A stretch of 54,959 nucleotides of DNA from Lachnoclostridium sp. UBA1308. Its GTDB lineage: Bacteria > Bacillota > Clostridia > Lachnospirales > Lachnospiraceae. The first letter of the stretch is position 1. Each line of letters opens with the position of its first letter. Below are positions 15,223 through 24,109 of the stretch, piece by piece. Location of the stretch: positions 1 through 54,959 of the forward strand of contig DBTU01000031.1 of assembly GCA_002307215.1 (NCBI GenBank). The letters run 5' to 3'. A model generated the notes under the pieces. The model was not told the DNA's origin. It saw only the letters and a list, made by a program, of their open reading frames with translations, and did not search any database. The translations under genes were made by a program, and so were the position numbers.

Positions 15223-17865
15223 ATGAATAAGTTAGTCATTGGTATATTAGCACATGTGGATGCAGGCAAGACGACCCTATCTGAAAGTATGCTTTATCTG
15301 AGCGGTAAAATCGGAAAATTAGGAAGGGTTGACAATAAGGATGCTTATTTAGATACGTATGAGCTGGAAAAAGCAAGGGGAATCACCATTTTCTCCAAAC
15401 AGGCCATCTTTGAAATAGGAGAGCTTCAGATCACCTTACTGGATACCCCGGGGCACGTGGATTTCTCGGCTGAAATGGAGAGAACTCTTCAGGTGTTGGA
15501 TTATGCCATTTTAGTAATCAGCGGTGCAGATGGGGTGCAAGGGCATACCAAAACATTATGGCGATTGCTTGACATGTACCGGATTCCTGTATTCATATTC
15601 GTCAATAAGATGGATCAAAATGGGACGGATCATGAGAAGTTAATCAAAGAATTGAAAGAGCAACTAGATGATGGTTGCATTGATTTTGGACAAGGTGGTA
15701 CAGTCGGTTTTTATGAGCAACTGGCAATGAGTGATGAAATCATGCTGGAAGAATATCTAAAAACCGGACAGATTGAAACAGAACAGATAAAAGAAGGGGT
15801 CAAGAAGCGCATGGTTTTCCCATGCTTTTTTGGCTCCGCATTAAAATTAGAAGGCATTGAACAGTTCATGCAAGGTATAGTGAAATTCGCTAGGATACCT
15901 TCCTACCCAGGTGAATTCGGCGCTAAAATATTCAAAATAGTAAGAGATGAGCAAGGCAACCGTCTTACCTATATGAAGCTTACAGGCGGAAGACTAAAGG
16001 TGAAAGACTCTCTATCGAAGGACACACGAGAAGAGAAGGTAAATCAAATTCGAATTTATTCGGGACAGAAATATGAGACTGTAAACGAGATTGATGCTGG
16101 TTCTGTATGTGCGGTAATAGGGCTTAGCCAAACCAGACCGGGAGAAGGTTTCGGAATCGAGGAAGCCTCTGATACGCCGATACTGGAACCTGTACTGTCC
16201 TATCAGATTATTTTACCGGAGGGTTGCGACCCCAAAATGATGCTTCCAAAACTCCGACAGCTTGAAGAAGAAGTGCCGGAGCTCCATATTGTTTGGGAGG
16301 AACAGCTGCAAGAAATTCAGGTACAAATTATGGGAGAGGTTCAGATCGAGATTTTGCAAAGCTTAATTCAAAGCCGTTTTAATACCCCGGTAGAGTTCGA
16401 TGCAGGAAGGATTGTATATAAAGAGACGATTACTAGTATTGTGGAAGGGGTAGGACATTTTGAACCCTTACGTCATTACGCAGAGGTTCACCTATTGTTG
16501 GAACCCGGTGAGCCCGGAAGTGGTCTGCAGTTTGGGATTGAATGCAGTGAAGATGTGCTCGGTAAAAGCTGGCAGAAACTTATTTTATCCCATCTGGAAG
16601 AAAAGACCCATAAAGGAGTACTAACAGGTTCAGCAATCACGGATATGAATATAACCTTAGTCTCAGGCAGGGCGCACATAAAACATACAGAGGGTGGTGA
16701 CTTCAGAGAGGCCACTTATCGCGCAGTACGCCAGGGCTTAAAGGAAGCCGAATCAATATTATTAGAGCCATATTATGACTTTCAATTGGAACTACCTGAG
16801 AAAATGGTAGGGAGAGGCATGAACGATATCGAAAAAATGTATGGTTCCTGTGAGATATTACACACAAATGGTGAGATAACAGTTCTTGTGGGGAGCGCCC
16901 CTGTTGTAACCATGAGAAATTATCAGAAAGAGGTCATTACCTATACAAAAGGTCTTGGCAGGTTGTTTTGCAGCCTAAAAGGGTATAAACCATGTCATAA
17001 TGCGCAAGAGGTCATAAAAAGCATCGGATATGATTCAGAAAGAGATTTAGTAAATCCGACAGGTTCTGTATTTTGTGCACATGGTTCCGGATTCTTGGTG
17101 GATTGGGATAAGGTGAAGGAGTACATGCATATAGAAAGCTACCTTCCGAAAGTCAAGGATTTATTGGACGAATCTGCGGGAAACAAGAGCTCATATACAG
17201 AGGAACGTTGGATCAGTTTAGAGGAGATTGACCAAATTATCAATCGAACCTTCTATGCAAATCAAGGAAAGAAATCAGATTGGAAACGACATAAGACCGC
17301 CCCCGATAGTTACCATGAACCGACTGCCTATAATTCCAAGCAGAAAGAAATGAAAGAAGAGTATCTCCTGGTGGATGGTTATAATATTATTTTTGCATGG
17401 CCTGATTTGAAGGAACTTGCAGAGGTCAATATGGATGGCGCACGAATGAAATTGCTGGATTTGCTCAGTAATTATCAGGGGATTCAAAAATGTAAGATCA
17501 TCGTTGTGTATGATGCGTACCTTGTGCAGGGACATGTTGAGGAAATTATCGAGTATCATAATATTCATATGGTATATACGAAGGAGGCTCAAACAGCAGA
17601 TCAATATATTGAAAAGTTTGCCCATGACAACCGGATCAAATATGATATTACAGTTGCAACGTCAGACGGTTTGCAACAGATCATTATTAGAGGAGCGGGA
17701 TGTTCTTTGTTATCCGCCAGAGAATTGAAAATCAAGATGGAAGAGGCTAATGAACGATTAATGCAGGGATATCAAGAAACAAAAGGAAGAAGCCGTAATT
17801 ATCTGTTGGATACATTGACTCCGGAAGTGAAACAACAGGTAAATGAAATAATGAAAAAAATTTAG
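15223..17865 (+). CDS. Tet(M)-like translation GTPase fused to a Rae1/YacP-type NYN ribonuclease domain
   Basis: An 880-residue fusion. Residues 1 to about 650 are an EF-G/ribosomal-protection-type GTPase (AHVDAGKTT, DTPGHVDF, NKMDQNG, then domains II-V). Residues about 712-880 are an NYN endonuclease of the YacP/Rae1 family with VDGYNII (Asp718), VVYDAY, TADQYIE (Asp793) and ATSDGLQQ (Asp815). Rae1 of Bacillus cuts mRNA in the ribosomal A site; Tet(M) proteins also bind at the A site. The domain IV tip aligned with the Tet(M) SPVSTP loop reads IKHTEG, so drug release is doubtful. A charged linker of about 60 residues joins the halves. The frame is intact, with no hint of assembly join. Automated labels may call this tetracycline resistance; I infer a translation-quality or mRNA-cleavage factor. 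Confidence 0.88.
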   Translation: MNKLVIGILAHVDAGKTTLSESMLYLSGKIGKLGRVDNKDAYLDTYELEKARGITIFSKQAIFEIGELQITLLDTPGHVDFSAEMERTLQVLDYAILVISGADGVQGHTKTLWRLLDMYRIPVFIFVNKMDQNGTDHEKLIKELKEQLDDGCIDFGQGGTVGFYEQLAMSDEIMLEEYLKTGQIETEQIKEGVKKRMVFPCFFGSALKLEGIEQFMQGIVKFARIPSYPGEFGAKIFKIVRDEQGNRLTYMKLTGGRLKVKDSLSKDTREEKVNQIRIYSGQKYETVNEIDAGSVCAVIGLSQTRPGEGFGIEEASDTPILEPVLSYQIILPEGCDPKMMLPKLRQLEEEVPELHIVWEEQLQEIQVQIMGEVQIEILQSLIQSRFNTPVEFDAGRIVYKETITSIVEGVGHFEPLRHYAEVHLLLEPGEPGSGLQFGIECSEDVLGKSWQKLILSHLEEKTHKGVLTGSAITDMNITLVSGRAHIKHTEGGDFREATYRAVRQGLKEAESILLEPYYDFQLELPEKMVGRGMNDIEKMYGSCEILHTNGEITVLVGSAPVVTMRNYQKEVITYTKGLGRLFCSLKGYKPCHNAQEVIKSIGYDSERDLVNPTGSVFCAHGSGFLVDWDKVKEYMHIESYLPKVKDLLDESAGNKSSYTEERWISLEEIDQIINRTFYANQGKKSDWKRHKTAPDSYHEPTAYNSKQKEMKEEYLLVDGYNIIFAWPDLKELAEVNMDGARMKLLDLLSNYQGIQKCKIIVVYDAYLVQGHVEEIIEYHNIHMVYTKEAQTADQYIEKFAHDNRIKYDITVATSDGLQQIIIRGAGCSLLSARELKIKMEEANERLMQGYQETKGRSRNYLLDTLTPEVKQQVNEIMKKI

Positions 17866-17908
17866 TGTTCTAGAGACATAAATCAATCTGTCAAGTACAA
17901 AATAAAAT

Positions 17909-17936
17909 ATCCATACCACATGATAGCAGTATGGAT
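17909..17936 (-). terminator. Hairpin between convergent genes, terminator for the minus-strand gene
   Basis: Stem ATCCATAC / GTATGGAT with a 12-base loop. On the minus strand it is followed by ATTTTATTTTG, so it probably ends transcription of the secreted protein gene. Confidence 0.6.
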
Positions 17937-18047
17937 AAATTGCTTATCATAGGTTCTCTCTTTTTTCCCCGATCTGGTGAGAGCTGCTTAATTTATTTTA
18001 TATAGCCATATCTTGAATTTAGCTTTTTAGCGGCATAGAGAGTTTAT

Positions 18048-18626
18048 TTAATAGTGGGTAACAGTTCCTGAATAGGTTACATCATAGGTAAAATGATAGA
18101 ATACGAGGTTGTAATAGGTATAGGAATAAGTCTGCGTCCAGTTGCTCAGGCTGACAAAGCTTAAGGTACCGCTATAAGATCCATCATCATAGTTATAAGC
18201 TGAATTTCCTATATTTTGTTGGATGGAAGCTCCTGCTTCCAGAGGTGCAATAACAGAATAGGATTGAACGACGGTCACCGTCTTTGATTGTTCAATTTTT
18301 GTTACAACACCGGAATAGGTAGCGTCGAATACATAATGATATATTGTTGTGCCGTAATAGACTATGCTTGAGGTGTAAGTAAGATTGCTTGTACCAGTAC
18401 AGCTTATGGTTCCCTCATAATCACCGTCATCATAATCGTAGGTTGAGGTGGAATAGGATTGCAGTACACTGCTGATTGCTGTGCTCGGGCAATCGACAGA
18501 TTTTGGCACCGTTACGGTAACCACTTTAGTATCGGAAGCAAACGCATCTGTTCTGTTGAAAGCAAATGAAAACATAAGTGCAAATGTAAAAAATAGAGCA
18601 AGTTTGAAACTGAATTTTCTTAACAT
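18048..18626 (-). CDS. Secreted protein of two tandem YDDGxYxGT repeats
   Basis: A 192-residue protein with a signal peptide (about 1-31, cleavage near DAFAS). The mature part is two copies of a roughly 65-70-residue module. Each has YxYDDGxYxGT, a Ser/Thr/Tyr-rich centre, a YYxxxxYHxxxD stretch and TYSGxVT. It is almost free of charged residues apart from the acidic DDG turns and rich in Tyr, Ser and Thr, suggesting beta structure on the cell surface or outside. I do not recognise the family. The ATG at 18626 follows AAAGGAGAG; the longer frame to 18695 lacks support. Its own promoter lies at 18717-18745. Confidence 0.7.
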   Translation of the reverse strand: MLRKFSFKLALFFTFALMFSFAFNRTDAFASDTKVVTVTVPKSVDCPSTAISSVLQSYSTSTYDYDDGDYEGTISCTGTSNLTYTSSIVYYGTTIYHYVFDATYSGVVTKIEQSKTVTVVQSYSVIAPLEAGASIQQNIGNSAYNYDDGSYSGTLSFVSLSNWTQTYSYTYYNLVFYHFTYDVTYSGTVTHY

Positions 18627-18716
18627 AGTATTCTCTCCTTTTTCTGGTTTGATTTGATCAATAGCACCTTTAAACAGCTCTCTTATAGAAAACAAATTAC
18701 TTTATATTACATTTTA

Positions 18717-18745
18717 TTTATACCACAACTTCCAATATATGTCAA
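18717..18745 (-). promoter_or_regulatory. Promoter of the YDDG-repeat secreted protein
   Basis: Minus-strand TTGACA, a 17-base spacer and TATAAA. The leader before the start is about 80 bases. Confidence 0.7.
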
Positions 18746-18798
18746 TCGACATGCTGGTCAACCTATAAATATACTTCTTAAAATAATCAGTAGCGAAA

Positions 18799-19260
18799 GT
18801 GGCCGCACAAAATAGTCTGCGTAGAAAGGAAGATGGCACACGTCTTATAAAGTGCGCTGCGGGTCATGAACCAAAGAGCCAAAGTTATACCAAAGCAACC
18901 AAGCAATGCCGAGTTTCGTTTGAACGTAATCATTGTACTAATTGCCCTTATCAAGAGCAATGCAGACCGAATATTTACAAAAATGTAGCTGCCTTCATAA
19001 CTTCTAAAAATGCATCGAACAGAGCCAAAAGTCAGAGGTACGTGAAGAGCGAAGAATTTAGTAACTATGCCAAACTTCGAAATGGTGTAGAAACTGTTCC
19101 ATCTAATATCAGAAAGAATTATTATCTCGAAAAACTTCCCAGAGGAAAACAACGAGGTAAGTTTTTCTTTGGTAGGAAAATCGCAGCTCTAAATTTCAGA
19201 AAGCTCTTTGGATATAGGAAGGGCTTGGGTAACTATGCTTCAAATCCTGTATCGGTATAA
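18799..19260 (+). pseudogene. IS1182-type transposase remnant
   Basis: About 153 residues matching the C-terminal part of IS1182-family transposases. There is a Cys-rich zinc-ribbon-like stretch (CTNCPYQEQC near residue 48), a short RNGVETVPSNIRK segment resembling the last acidic residue region of the DDE domain, and a basic tail. The N-terminal two thirds with the first two catalytic acidic residues are missing, and no ribosome binding site or inverted repeats are seen. It is a dead fragment that marks this stretch as an insertion-prone spot. Confidence 0.65.
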
Positions 19261-19690
19261 AAATAAAATACGGAACAAGACATAAATCAGTACTAATTTG
19301 AACCAAATCTCTACTGTACTGTAAAATATTAAATTTTCAAGGTTCATATGAAAGGGCAGGCATAGAAAAATCTATGTTTTGAATTGATGCAGTAAACCCA
19401 ATTCGAACGGTAAGATATAAAATACACAGTATCCATAAGTGCTGGAAACACTTTTTGGTACTGGGTATTTGTATGAAAATTTGCGGGTTTTTTAATCAAA
19501 CCACAAGTTTTCAGCAGTTTATTCAAAATTTATATTTTTTTGTATTTTATATATATTTTTCAAAAATCTCTTCATCAAAACTCGAGAGGAGTTCACAAAG
19601 ACCTTCCTCTAGCCCCCAGCCAAATAATTTCCTGATGGATCGTAATCCTATATCTTTATGCATAGGCTGTACCAGCTTATAAGTGATTTA
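19261..19690. other. Intergenic stretch with no recognisable gene
   Basis: About 430 bp with short open frames only. None has both a ribosome binding site and a plausible protein. The AT-rich composition and the neighbouring transposase remnant suggest decayed DNA. Confidence 0.5.
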
Positions 19691-19696
19691 AAGGTA

Positions 19697-19725
19697 TTGA
19701 CATTTGATGTCATAATATGTTAATA
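19697..19725 (+). promoter_or_regulatory. Promoter with an overlapping perfect palindrome
   Basis: TTGACA at 19697, a 17-base spacer and TTAATA. A perfect 15-base palindrome (TGACAT-TTG-ATGTCA, 19698-19712) covers the -35 box, a common position for a repressor operator. Downstream to 19860 there are only very short frames (15 codons or fewer) before the next gene. Confidence 0.55.
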
Positions 19726-19875
19726 TATGTAAGACAAATGTATTGATTTAACAAAACCAGAGAAACGAGGTGATTCCATTGGTCTGCGTCGATCGCAAAA
19801 TATATGAGAAGAGATAGAATACTTTATGAAGGCTGGTTGGTTTTACTATAATAAAATAATAAGGAGAAAATTACA

Positions 19876-20695
19876 ATGACAAAAAAATGATTTGTAAGAA
19901 AATAACATCTGCAGTAATAACTTTATCATTAATAGCAATACTTTTTTCAACACCTTCAGTCGTTTATGCTAATGATAACTATACCGCTAAAAAATGTATT
20001 TCCACCGTAAAATATGATAGAATAACCAATACTGACAAATTACTTAAACTGGCAATTGATCAATCCGAAGAAAAAAATGATAATGCTGGCATAAATGAAT
20101 TGCCTAATAACATTATGTGCCTTACTGGAAATGATGTTACTAGTACTGAAAATGATGTTACTAGTACTGAAAATAATGGTATAATTGCAAAACAATTGGT
20201 TGAAGAAAGAACATATTCTGATGGCAGTATAGAACAGGATTATGAAGTAGATAATTTTGCATTAGAAAATGTATCAACGGGAGACACTATAACATATTAT
20301 AGTTCAAGTTTATATAAAAGTGTTTCAAATTATAATGTGGTTGCTTCACAAACATTATATTATACGTTAAAGCTTTATGAAGTGGGGTGCCTGGACTATA
20401 TAATGATGTACTAATACGAGCAAGTCAAGAATCGTCATCTATATATTATACGACTACTGCAGTTGCATATATCAAGCATGGAATAGTATCATCATTAATA
20501 GGGTTTCCTGTTATAGATGTATATTCAATTCAATCATTACCAAATAATAATACGGTATATACTGTTTACGCTACAAACTCCGCTTATTATAGAGATAATG
20601 TTTCAGGAGGATATATTACTTATCTTCAAGTACAAACAACAAGTGGTAACTCATTTGAATTACAATTTGATTTACTGGCACTAATCGATGGCTGA
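19876..20695 (+). pseudogene. Secreted protein gene interrupted at two homopolymer runs
   Basis: The good start is ATG at 19876, 9 bases after AAGGAG, but it meets TGA at 19888 after a run of seven A. One more A would join it to the frame from 19887, which has a signal peptide (KKITSAVITLSLIAILFSTPSVVYA). That frame stops at 20412. Near 20384-20387 a run of four G, if five, would continue into the second frame ending at 20695. The restored product is about 270 residues with no family I recognise; it includes a duplicated NDVTSTE unit. Options are pseudogene, phase-variable expression, or two sequencing errors in homopolymers. Confidence 0.6.
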
Positions 20696-20725
20696 TCATT
20701 TTATTATATTTGTAGGGAGGATTCC

Positions 20726-21418
20726 TTGAAAAATAATATTGTTATATTTTTTGGACTACTAATTATTATTATCACAATTTTTTCAGGATGTACAAAGGGG
20801 GAAAATACCAGATTGCAAAATAAATATGGATTTCAACCACCAATCGATAAACTTTATTGGGGTATGTCTCTGGATGAAATAGAAAAGACTCTTTCAATAC
20901 AAAATGGAGAGGAAGGAGTAATTTATAATCATGAGAATTTGATGACGTCAATAACTTTATCGGAAAAAATTATAGAATTTGGTTATGAAGCTACGGTAAC
21001 TATTGATATACAGGATGCCATAGATGAGGAATGGTTCCCTTATAGCTCCAGTTCTTTATCGGATGTAAAACTTATTTATACAGATATAGATACTCAAAAG
21101 TTAAAAGAAAACATGATAAAGGAATTTGGTGACTCAGGAAGAGATAGAATGTTATTAGTTAATAATGAGTGTACAACATGGGAAAGCATAGACAAAATAA
21201 GTTCTTTAGATCCGGAAATATTAAGTAAACTGGAGGAGTATTGGAGAATTCTAAATAAACACAATGAAGAAGGAACAACGTATTCCGCAGAAAAATCAGA
21301 GGAAGAGTCAATTAATATAGTTACACTAACGTTGGGGAAATTAAATTCTGCTATGATTACTTATCAAGGAGATACAGCTGTACCAATAAATAAAGTTTGC
21401 ATTGATAAATCAAAATAA
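20726..21418 (+). CDS. Predicted lipoprotein of unknown function
   Basis: A 230-residue protein with a short N-terminus, hydrophobic segment and lipobox FSGC (Cys near residue 21), so it is likely lipid-anchored outside the membrane. The mature part is acidic, contains LYWGMSLDEIEKTL, a pattern seen in many small orphan lipoproteins, and lacks other motifs. The start is TTG at 20726 after GGGAGGATTCC. It follows the broken secreted gene by 30 bp and may share its transcript. I do not recognise the family. Confidence 0.6.
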   Translation: MKNNIVIFFGLLIIIITIFSGCTKGENTRLQNKYGFQPPIDKLYWGMSLDEIEKTLSIQNGEEGVIYNHENLMTSITLSEKIIEFGYEATVTIDIQDAIDEEWFPYSSSSLSDVKLIYTDIDTQKLKENMIKEFGDSGRDRMLLVNNECTTWESIDKISSLDPEILSKLEEYWRILNKHNEEGTTYSAEKSEEESINIVTLTLGKLNSAMITYQGDTAVPINKVCIDKSK

Positions 21419-21590
21419 TATATCAATATAATGAATCGAAATATTAAATAAGGGCAGAGCAAAAATATATGCTACTACACTTATTCATAGTGTGCCGCAA
21501 ACCCACAATAACCGTGTACTGTCCTCATTAATCACATGTTATATTTTGTAAACATATAAGTCAAGCAATTGAAAGTAAAAAGTAAACTTA

Positions 21591-21650
21591 TCAATAAAAA
21601 AGTATAAATCATCTCATACAAGTATGGATAATCTATACTTTTTTTATTGA
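21591..21650. terminator. Long bidirectional terminator
   Basis: A 17-bp stem (TCAATAAAAAAGTATA with TATACTTTTTTTATTGA) encloses a 27-base loop. It has T-runs on both strands and separates the accessory patch from the polyamine cluster. Confidence 0.82.
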
Positions 21651-21718
21651 CTAATCCGTTTATGCGCGAATGTGACAGTAATACTAAACTTGAGGTTTAC
21701 ATATAGTAAAAATAATGC

Positions 21719-21747
21719 TTGCATGTTTGAATACATTTTTGTATAAT
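21719..21747 (+). promoter_or_regulatory. Promoter of the polyamine cluster
   Basis: TTGCAT, a 17-base spacer and consensus TATAAT. The leader to the speD start is about 75 bases and contains an out-of-frame ATG at 21753 whose frame overlaps the beginning of speD. Confidence 0.7.
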
Positions 21748-21826
21748 AGTCAATGCTGTTAATTATCTTAATGGCTTTTTGTTATTGTAATACTTACATT
21801 CAGAAAAAGAAAGGTCGTGATATTGG

Positions 21827-22630
21827 TTGGAAAAAAAGCTTACTCTATATGGCTTTAACAACCTCACAAAAACTCTTAGCTTCAACATTTATGATGTATG
21901 CTATGCAAAGGGTGAGAGAGAACAGAAGGACTATATTGCATATATCGACGAACAGTATAATTCGGAACGATTAACTAAGATTTTAGTGGATGTCACCGAG
22001 ATGATCGGTGCACATGTTCTTAACATATCAAAACAAGATTATGATCCGCAGGGGGCCTCCGTAAATATACTGATAGCAGAGGGCTCCTTATCCTCTGTGC
22101 ATATTGATGATTCCTGTAATCAAGGCACATATTTGAAAACCGGTAGAGATACGGTGCATGCGCACCTTGATAAAAGCCATGTTACTGTTCATACCTTTCC
22201 GGAACATCACCCGGATAATTCAATCTCAACCTTCCGCGTGGATATTGATGTATCAACCTGTGGTGAGATTTCGCCGCTAAACGCACTGGATTATCTGATT
22301 GGGAGCTTTGATTCCGATATTATTACGATAGATTACCGTGTTAGGGGTTTTACACGCGATCTGCAAGGTATGAAATATTTCATTGACCATAATATAACTT
22401 CCATACAAGATTATATTGATGATGCGACTTTAACCAGATACGATGCGATTGATGTTAATGTATATCAATCAAATATTTTTCACACCAAGATGCTGATCAA
22501 GGAGATCGAATTACAGAATTACCTTTTTAATAAAGATGTATATGAGTTGCCTCCAAAGCAGAGACTTGATATTACTAACAGTCTACGTAAAGAAATGATT
22601 GAAATATTCAGCGGAATGAATATTTATTGA
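21827..22630 (+). CDS. speD: S-adenosylmethionine decarboxylase proenzyme
   Basis: A 267-residue enzyme of the E. coli SpeD type, which cleaves itself and forms a pyruvoyl group, then decarboxylates S-adenosylmethionine to give the aminopropyl donor for spermidine. The self-cleavage site is LDKS-HVTVHTFPE with Ser117 as the future pyruvoyl residue. QDYDPQGASVNILI and the C-terminal half are also typical. TTG at 21827 is the only usable start because TGA lies three codons upstream, and its ribosome binding site (AAAGG, 12 bases away) is weak. An overlapping upstream frame from 21753 might tune translation. First gene of the polyamine run. Confidence 0.93.
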   Translation: MEKKLTLYGFNNLTKTLSFNIYDVCYAKGEREQKDYIAYIDEQYNSERLTKILVDVTEMIGAHVLNISKQDYDPQGASVNILIAEGSLSSVHIDDSCNQGTYLKTGRDTVHAHLDKSHVTVHTFPEHHPDNSISTFRVDIDVSTCGEISPLNALDYLIGSFDSDIITIDYRVRGFTRDLQGMKYFIDHNITSIQDYIDDATLTRYDAIDVNVYQSNIFHTKMLIKEIELQNYLFNKDVYELPPKQRLDITNSLRKEMIEIFSGMNIY

Positions 22631-22645
22631 TTCGGAGGTTGTCAT

Positions 22646-24094
22646 ATGAACTATACACAGCATAATGCGCCGATCCATGAGGCATTATTAAGGCATAGAA
22701 AAAACCGTGTTGTGCCCTTTGATGTTCCGGGGCATAAGGGTGGTCGAGGTAATACGGAATTAACTGAATTTTTGGGGATTGATTGTCTGAAAGCAGATGT
22801 CAATTCGATGAAACCGCTGGATAATCTGATTCATCCGGTTTCTGTTATAAAAGCCGCTGAAGAGCTTGCTGCTGAGGCATTTGGTGCAGACGCAGTTTTT
22901 TTTATCGTTAACGGAACGACAGCCGCGGTACAGGCAATGATTATGTCTACTTGTAAGTCCGGGGAGAAAATCATCATGCCGCGTAATGTACACCGAAGCT
23001 CCATTAATGCTTTGGTAGTCTGCGGTGCCATACCGGTCTACGTAAATCCGGGAGTAAATCATGCGCTTGGTATTCCGCTTGGTATGTCAGTGGAGGATAT
23101 TAAGAAAGCAATCATAGATAACCCGGAAGCGAAAGCAATTCTGATCAATAATCCGACCTATTACGGTATCTGCTCAAACCTGAGAGAAATCGTGTTACTG
23201 GCGCATGAAGCAGGTATGAAGGTACTGGTGGATGAAGCACATGGGACACATTTTTACTTCGGAGAGAATCTTCCGGTCAGTGCGATGGCCGCAGGAGCAG
23301 ACATGTCAGCAGTCAGTATGCATAAGACAGGTGGGTCACTGACCCAAAGCTCTTTTTTGTTATGTAAAAATGATATTAGTCCGGGATATGTCCGACAAAT
23401 CATTAATCTGACGCAGACAACCAGCGGCTCCTACTTGCTTCTTTCTTCCCTAGACCTAGCAAGAAAAAATATGTACTTGAACGGAAAAGCAATGGTTGAG
23501 AAAACAATTCTTCTTGCGGAATATGCGCGTGAGGAGATTAATAAACAAGGAGGTTATTATGCATTTTCCTCAGAACTGATGAATGATGATACAATTTTTG
23601 ATTTTGATTTGACCAAGCTATCCGTACATACGGCTGAAATCGGCTTGGCGGGTGTCGAGGTATATGATTTGCTACGCGATGAATATGACATTCAGATTGA
23701 ATTCGGAGATATGGGTAATATTCTTGCGATGATAACAGCGGGAGACAGGCATTTTGAAATAGAGCGTTTGATTTCTGCACTTTCGGAAATAAAACGTCGG
23801 TTCAGTAAGAAAATGGTTGGCATGCTAAATCATGAATATATCGATCCCGAAGTTGTCTTCACACCTCAGAAGGCATTTTATCATGACAAGAAATCAGTTG
23901 CACTGGTCTCTGCAGCTGGCCATATCGCAGGTGAATTTGTTATGTGTTATCCGCCGGGTATTCCAATTCTGGCTCCCGGTGAGCGGATAACGAAGGATAT
24001 CATTGATTATATCAGATATGCGAAGGAGAAGGGCAGCTCGCTGACCGGACCTCAGGATATGAAGGTGGAGTATCTTAATATTATAGATTTTTAA
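22646..24094 (+). CDS. Orn/Lys/Arg decarboxylase (SpeA/YaaO-like, PLP dependent)
   Basis: A 482-residue fold-type I decarboxylase of the short Gram-positive kind related to Bacillus SpeA and YaaO. The N-terminal VPFDVPGHKGGRGN is diagnostic. The PLP lysine lies in SMHKTGGSLTQS near residue 228, after VDEAHGTHFYFG. Substrate (arginine, ornithine or lysine) cannot be decided from sequence; the neighbours speD and speE favour arginine or ornithine. If arginine, agmatine must be processed elsewhere, since no agmatinase or agmatine deiminase is in the window. It begins 15 bp after speD with GGAGG, so it is surely in the same operon. Confidence 0.9.
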   Translation: MNYTQHNAPIHEALLRHRKNRVVPFDVPGHKGGRGNTELTEFLGIDCLKADVNSMKPLDNLIHPVSVIKAAEELAAEAFGADAVFFIVNGTTAAVQAMIMSTCKSGEKIIMPRNVHRSSINALVVCGAIPVYVNPGVNHALGIPLGMSVEDIKKAIIDNPEAKAILINNPTYYGICSNLREIVLLAHEAGMKVLVDEAHGTHFYFGENLPVSAMAAGADMSAVSMHKTGGSLTQSSFLLCKNDISPGYVRQIINLTQTTSGSYLLLSSLDLARKNMYLNGKAMVEKTILLAEYAREEINKQGGYYAFSSELMNDDTIFDFDLTKLSVHTAEIGLAGVEVYDLLRDEYDIQIEFGDMGNILAMITAGDRHFEIERLISALSEIKRRFSKKMVGMLNHEYIDPEVVFTPQKAFYHDKKSVALVSAAGHIAGEFVMCYPPGIPILAPGERITKDIIDYIRYAKEKGSSLTGPQDMKVEYLNIIDF

Positions 24095-24109
24095 GGAGAA
24101 TTAAGGCAT

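Noticed and set aside
15223..17865. Tetracycline resistance determinant
   Set aside because: Overall fold matches ribosomal protection proteins, but the domain IV tip lacks the SPV motif, the protein carries an extra nuclease domain, and it lies in a housekeeping context without mobility genes.
18787..19152. 121-codon minus-strand frame
   Set aside because: Antisense to the transposase remnant, no ribosome binding site, implausible composition.
19455..19682. 75-codon plus-strand frame
   Set aside because: No ribosome binding site and biased AT-driven composition (Phe/Tyr/Ser runs).
21753..21974. 73-codon frame as an independent protein gene
   Set aside because: It overlaps speD out of frame and reads through conserved SpeD sequence; kept only as a possible upstream frame.
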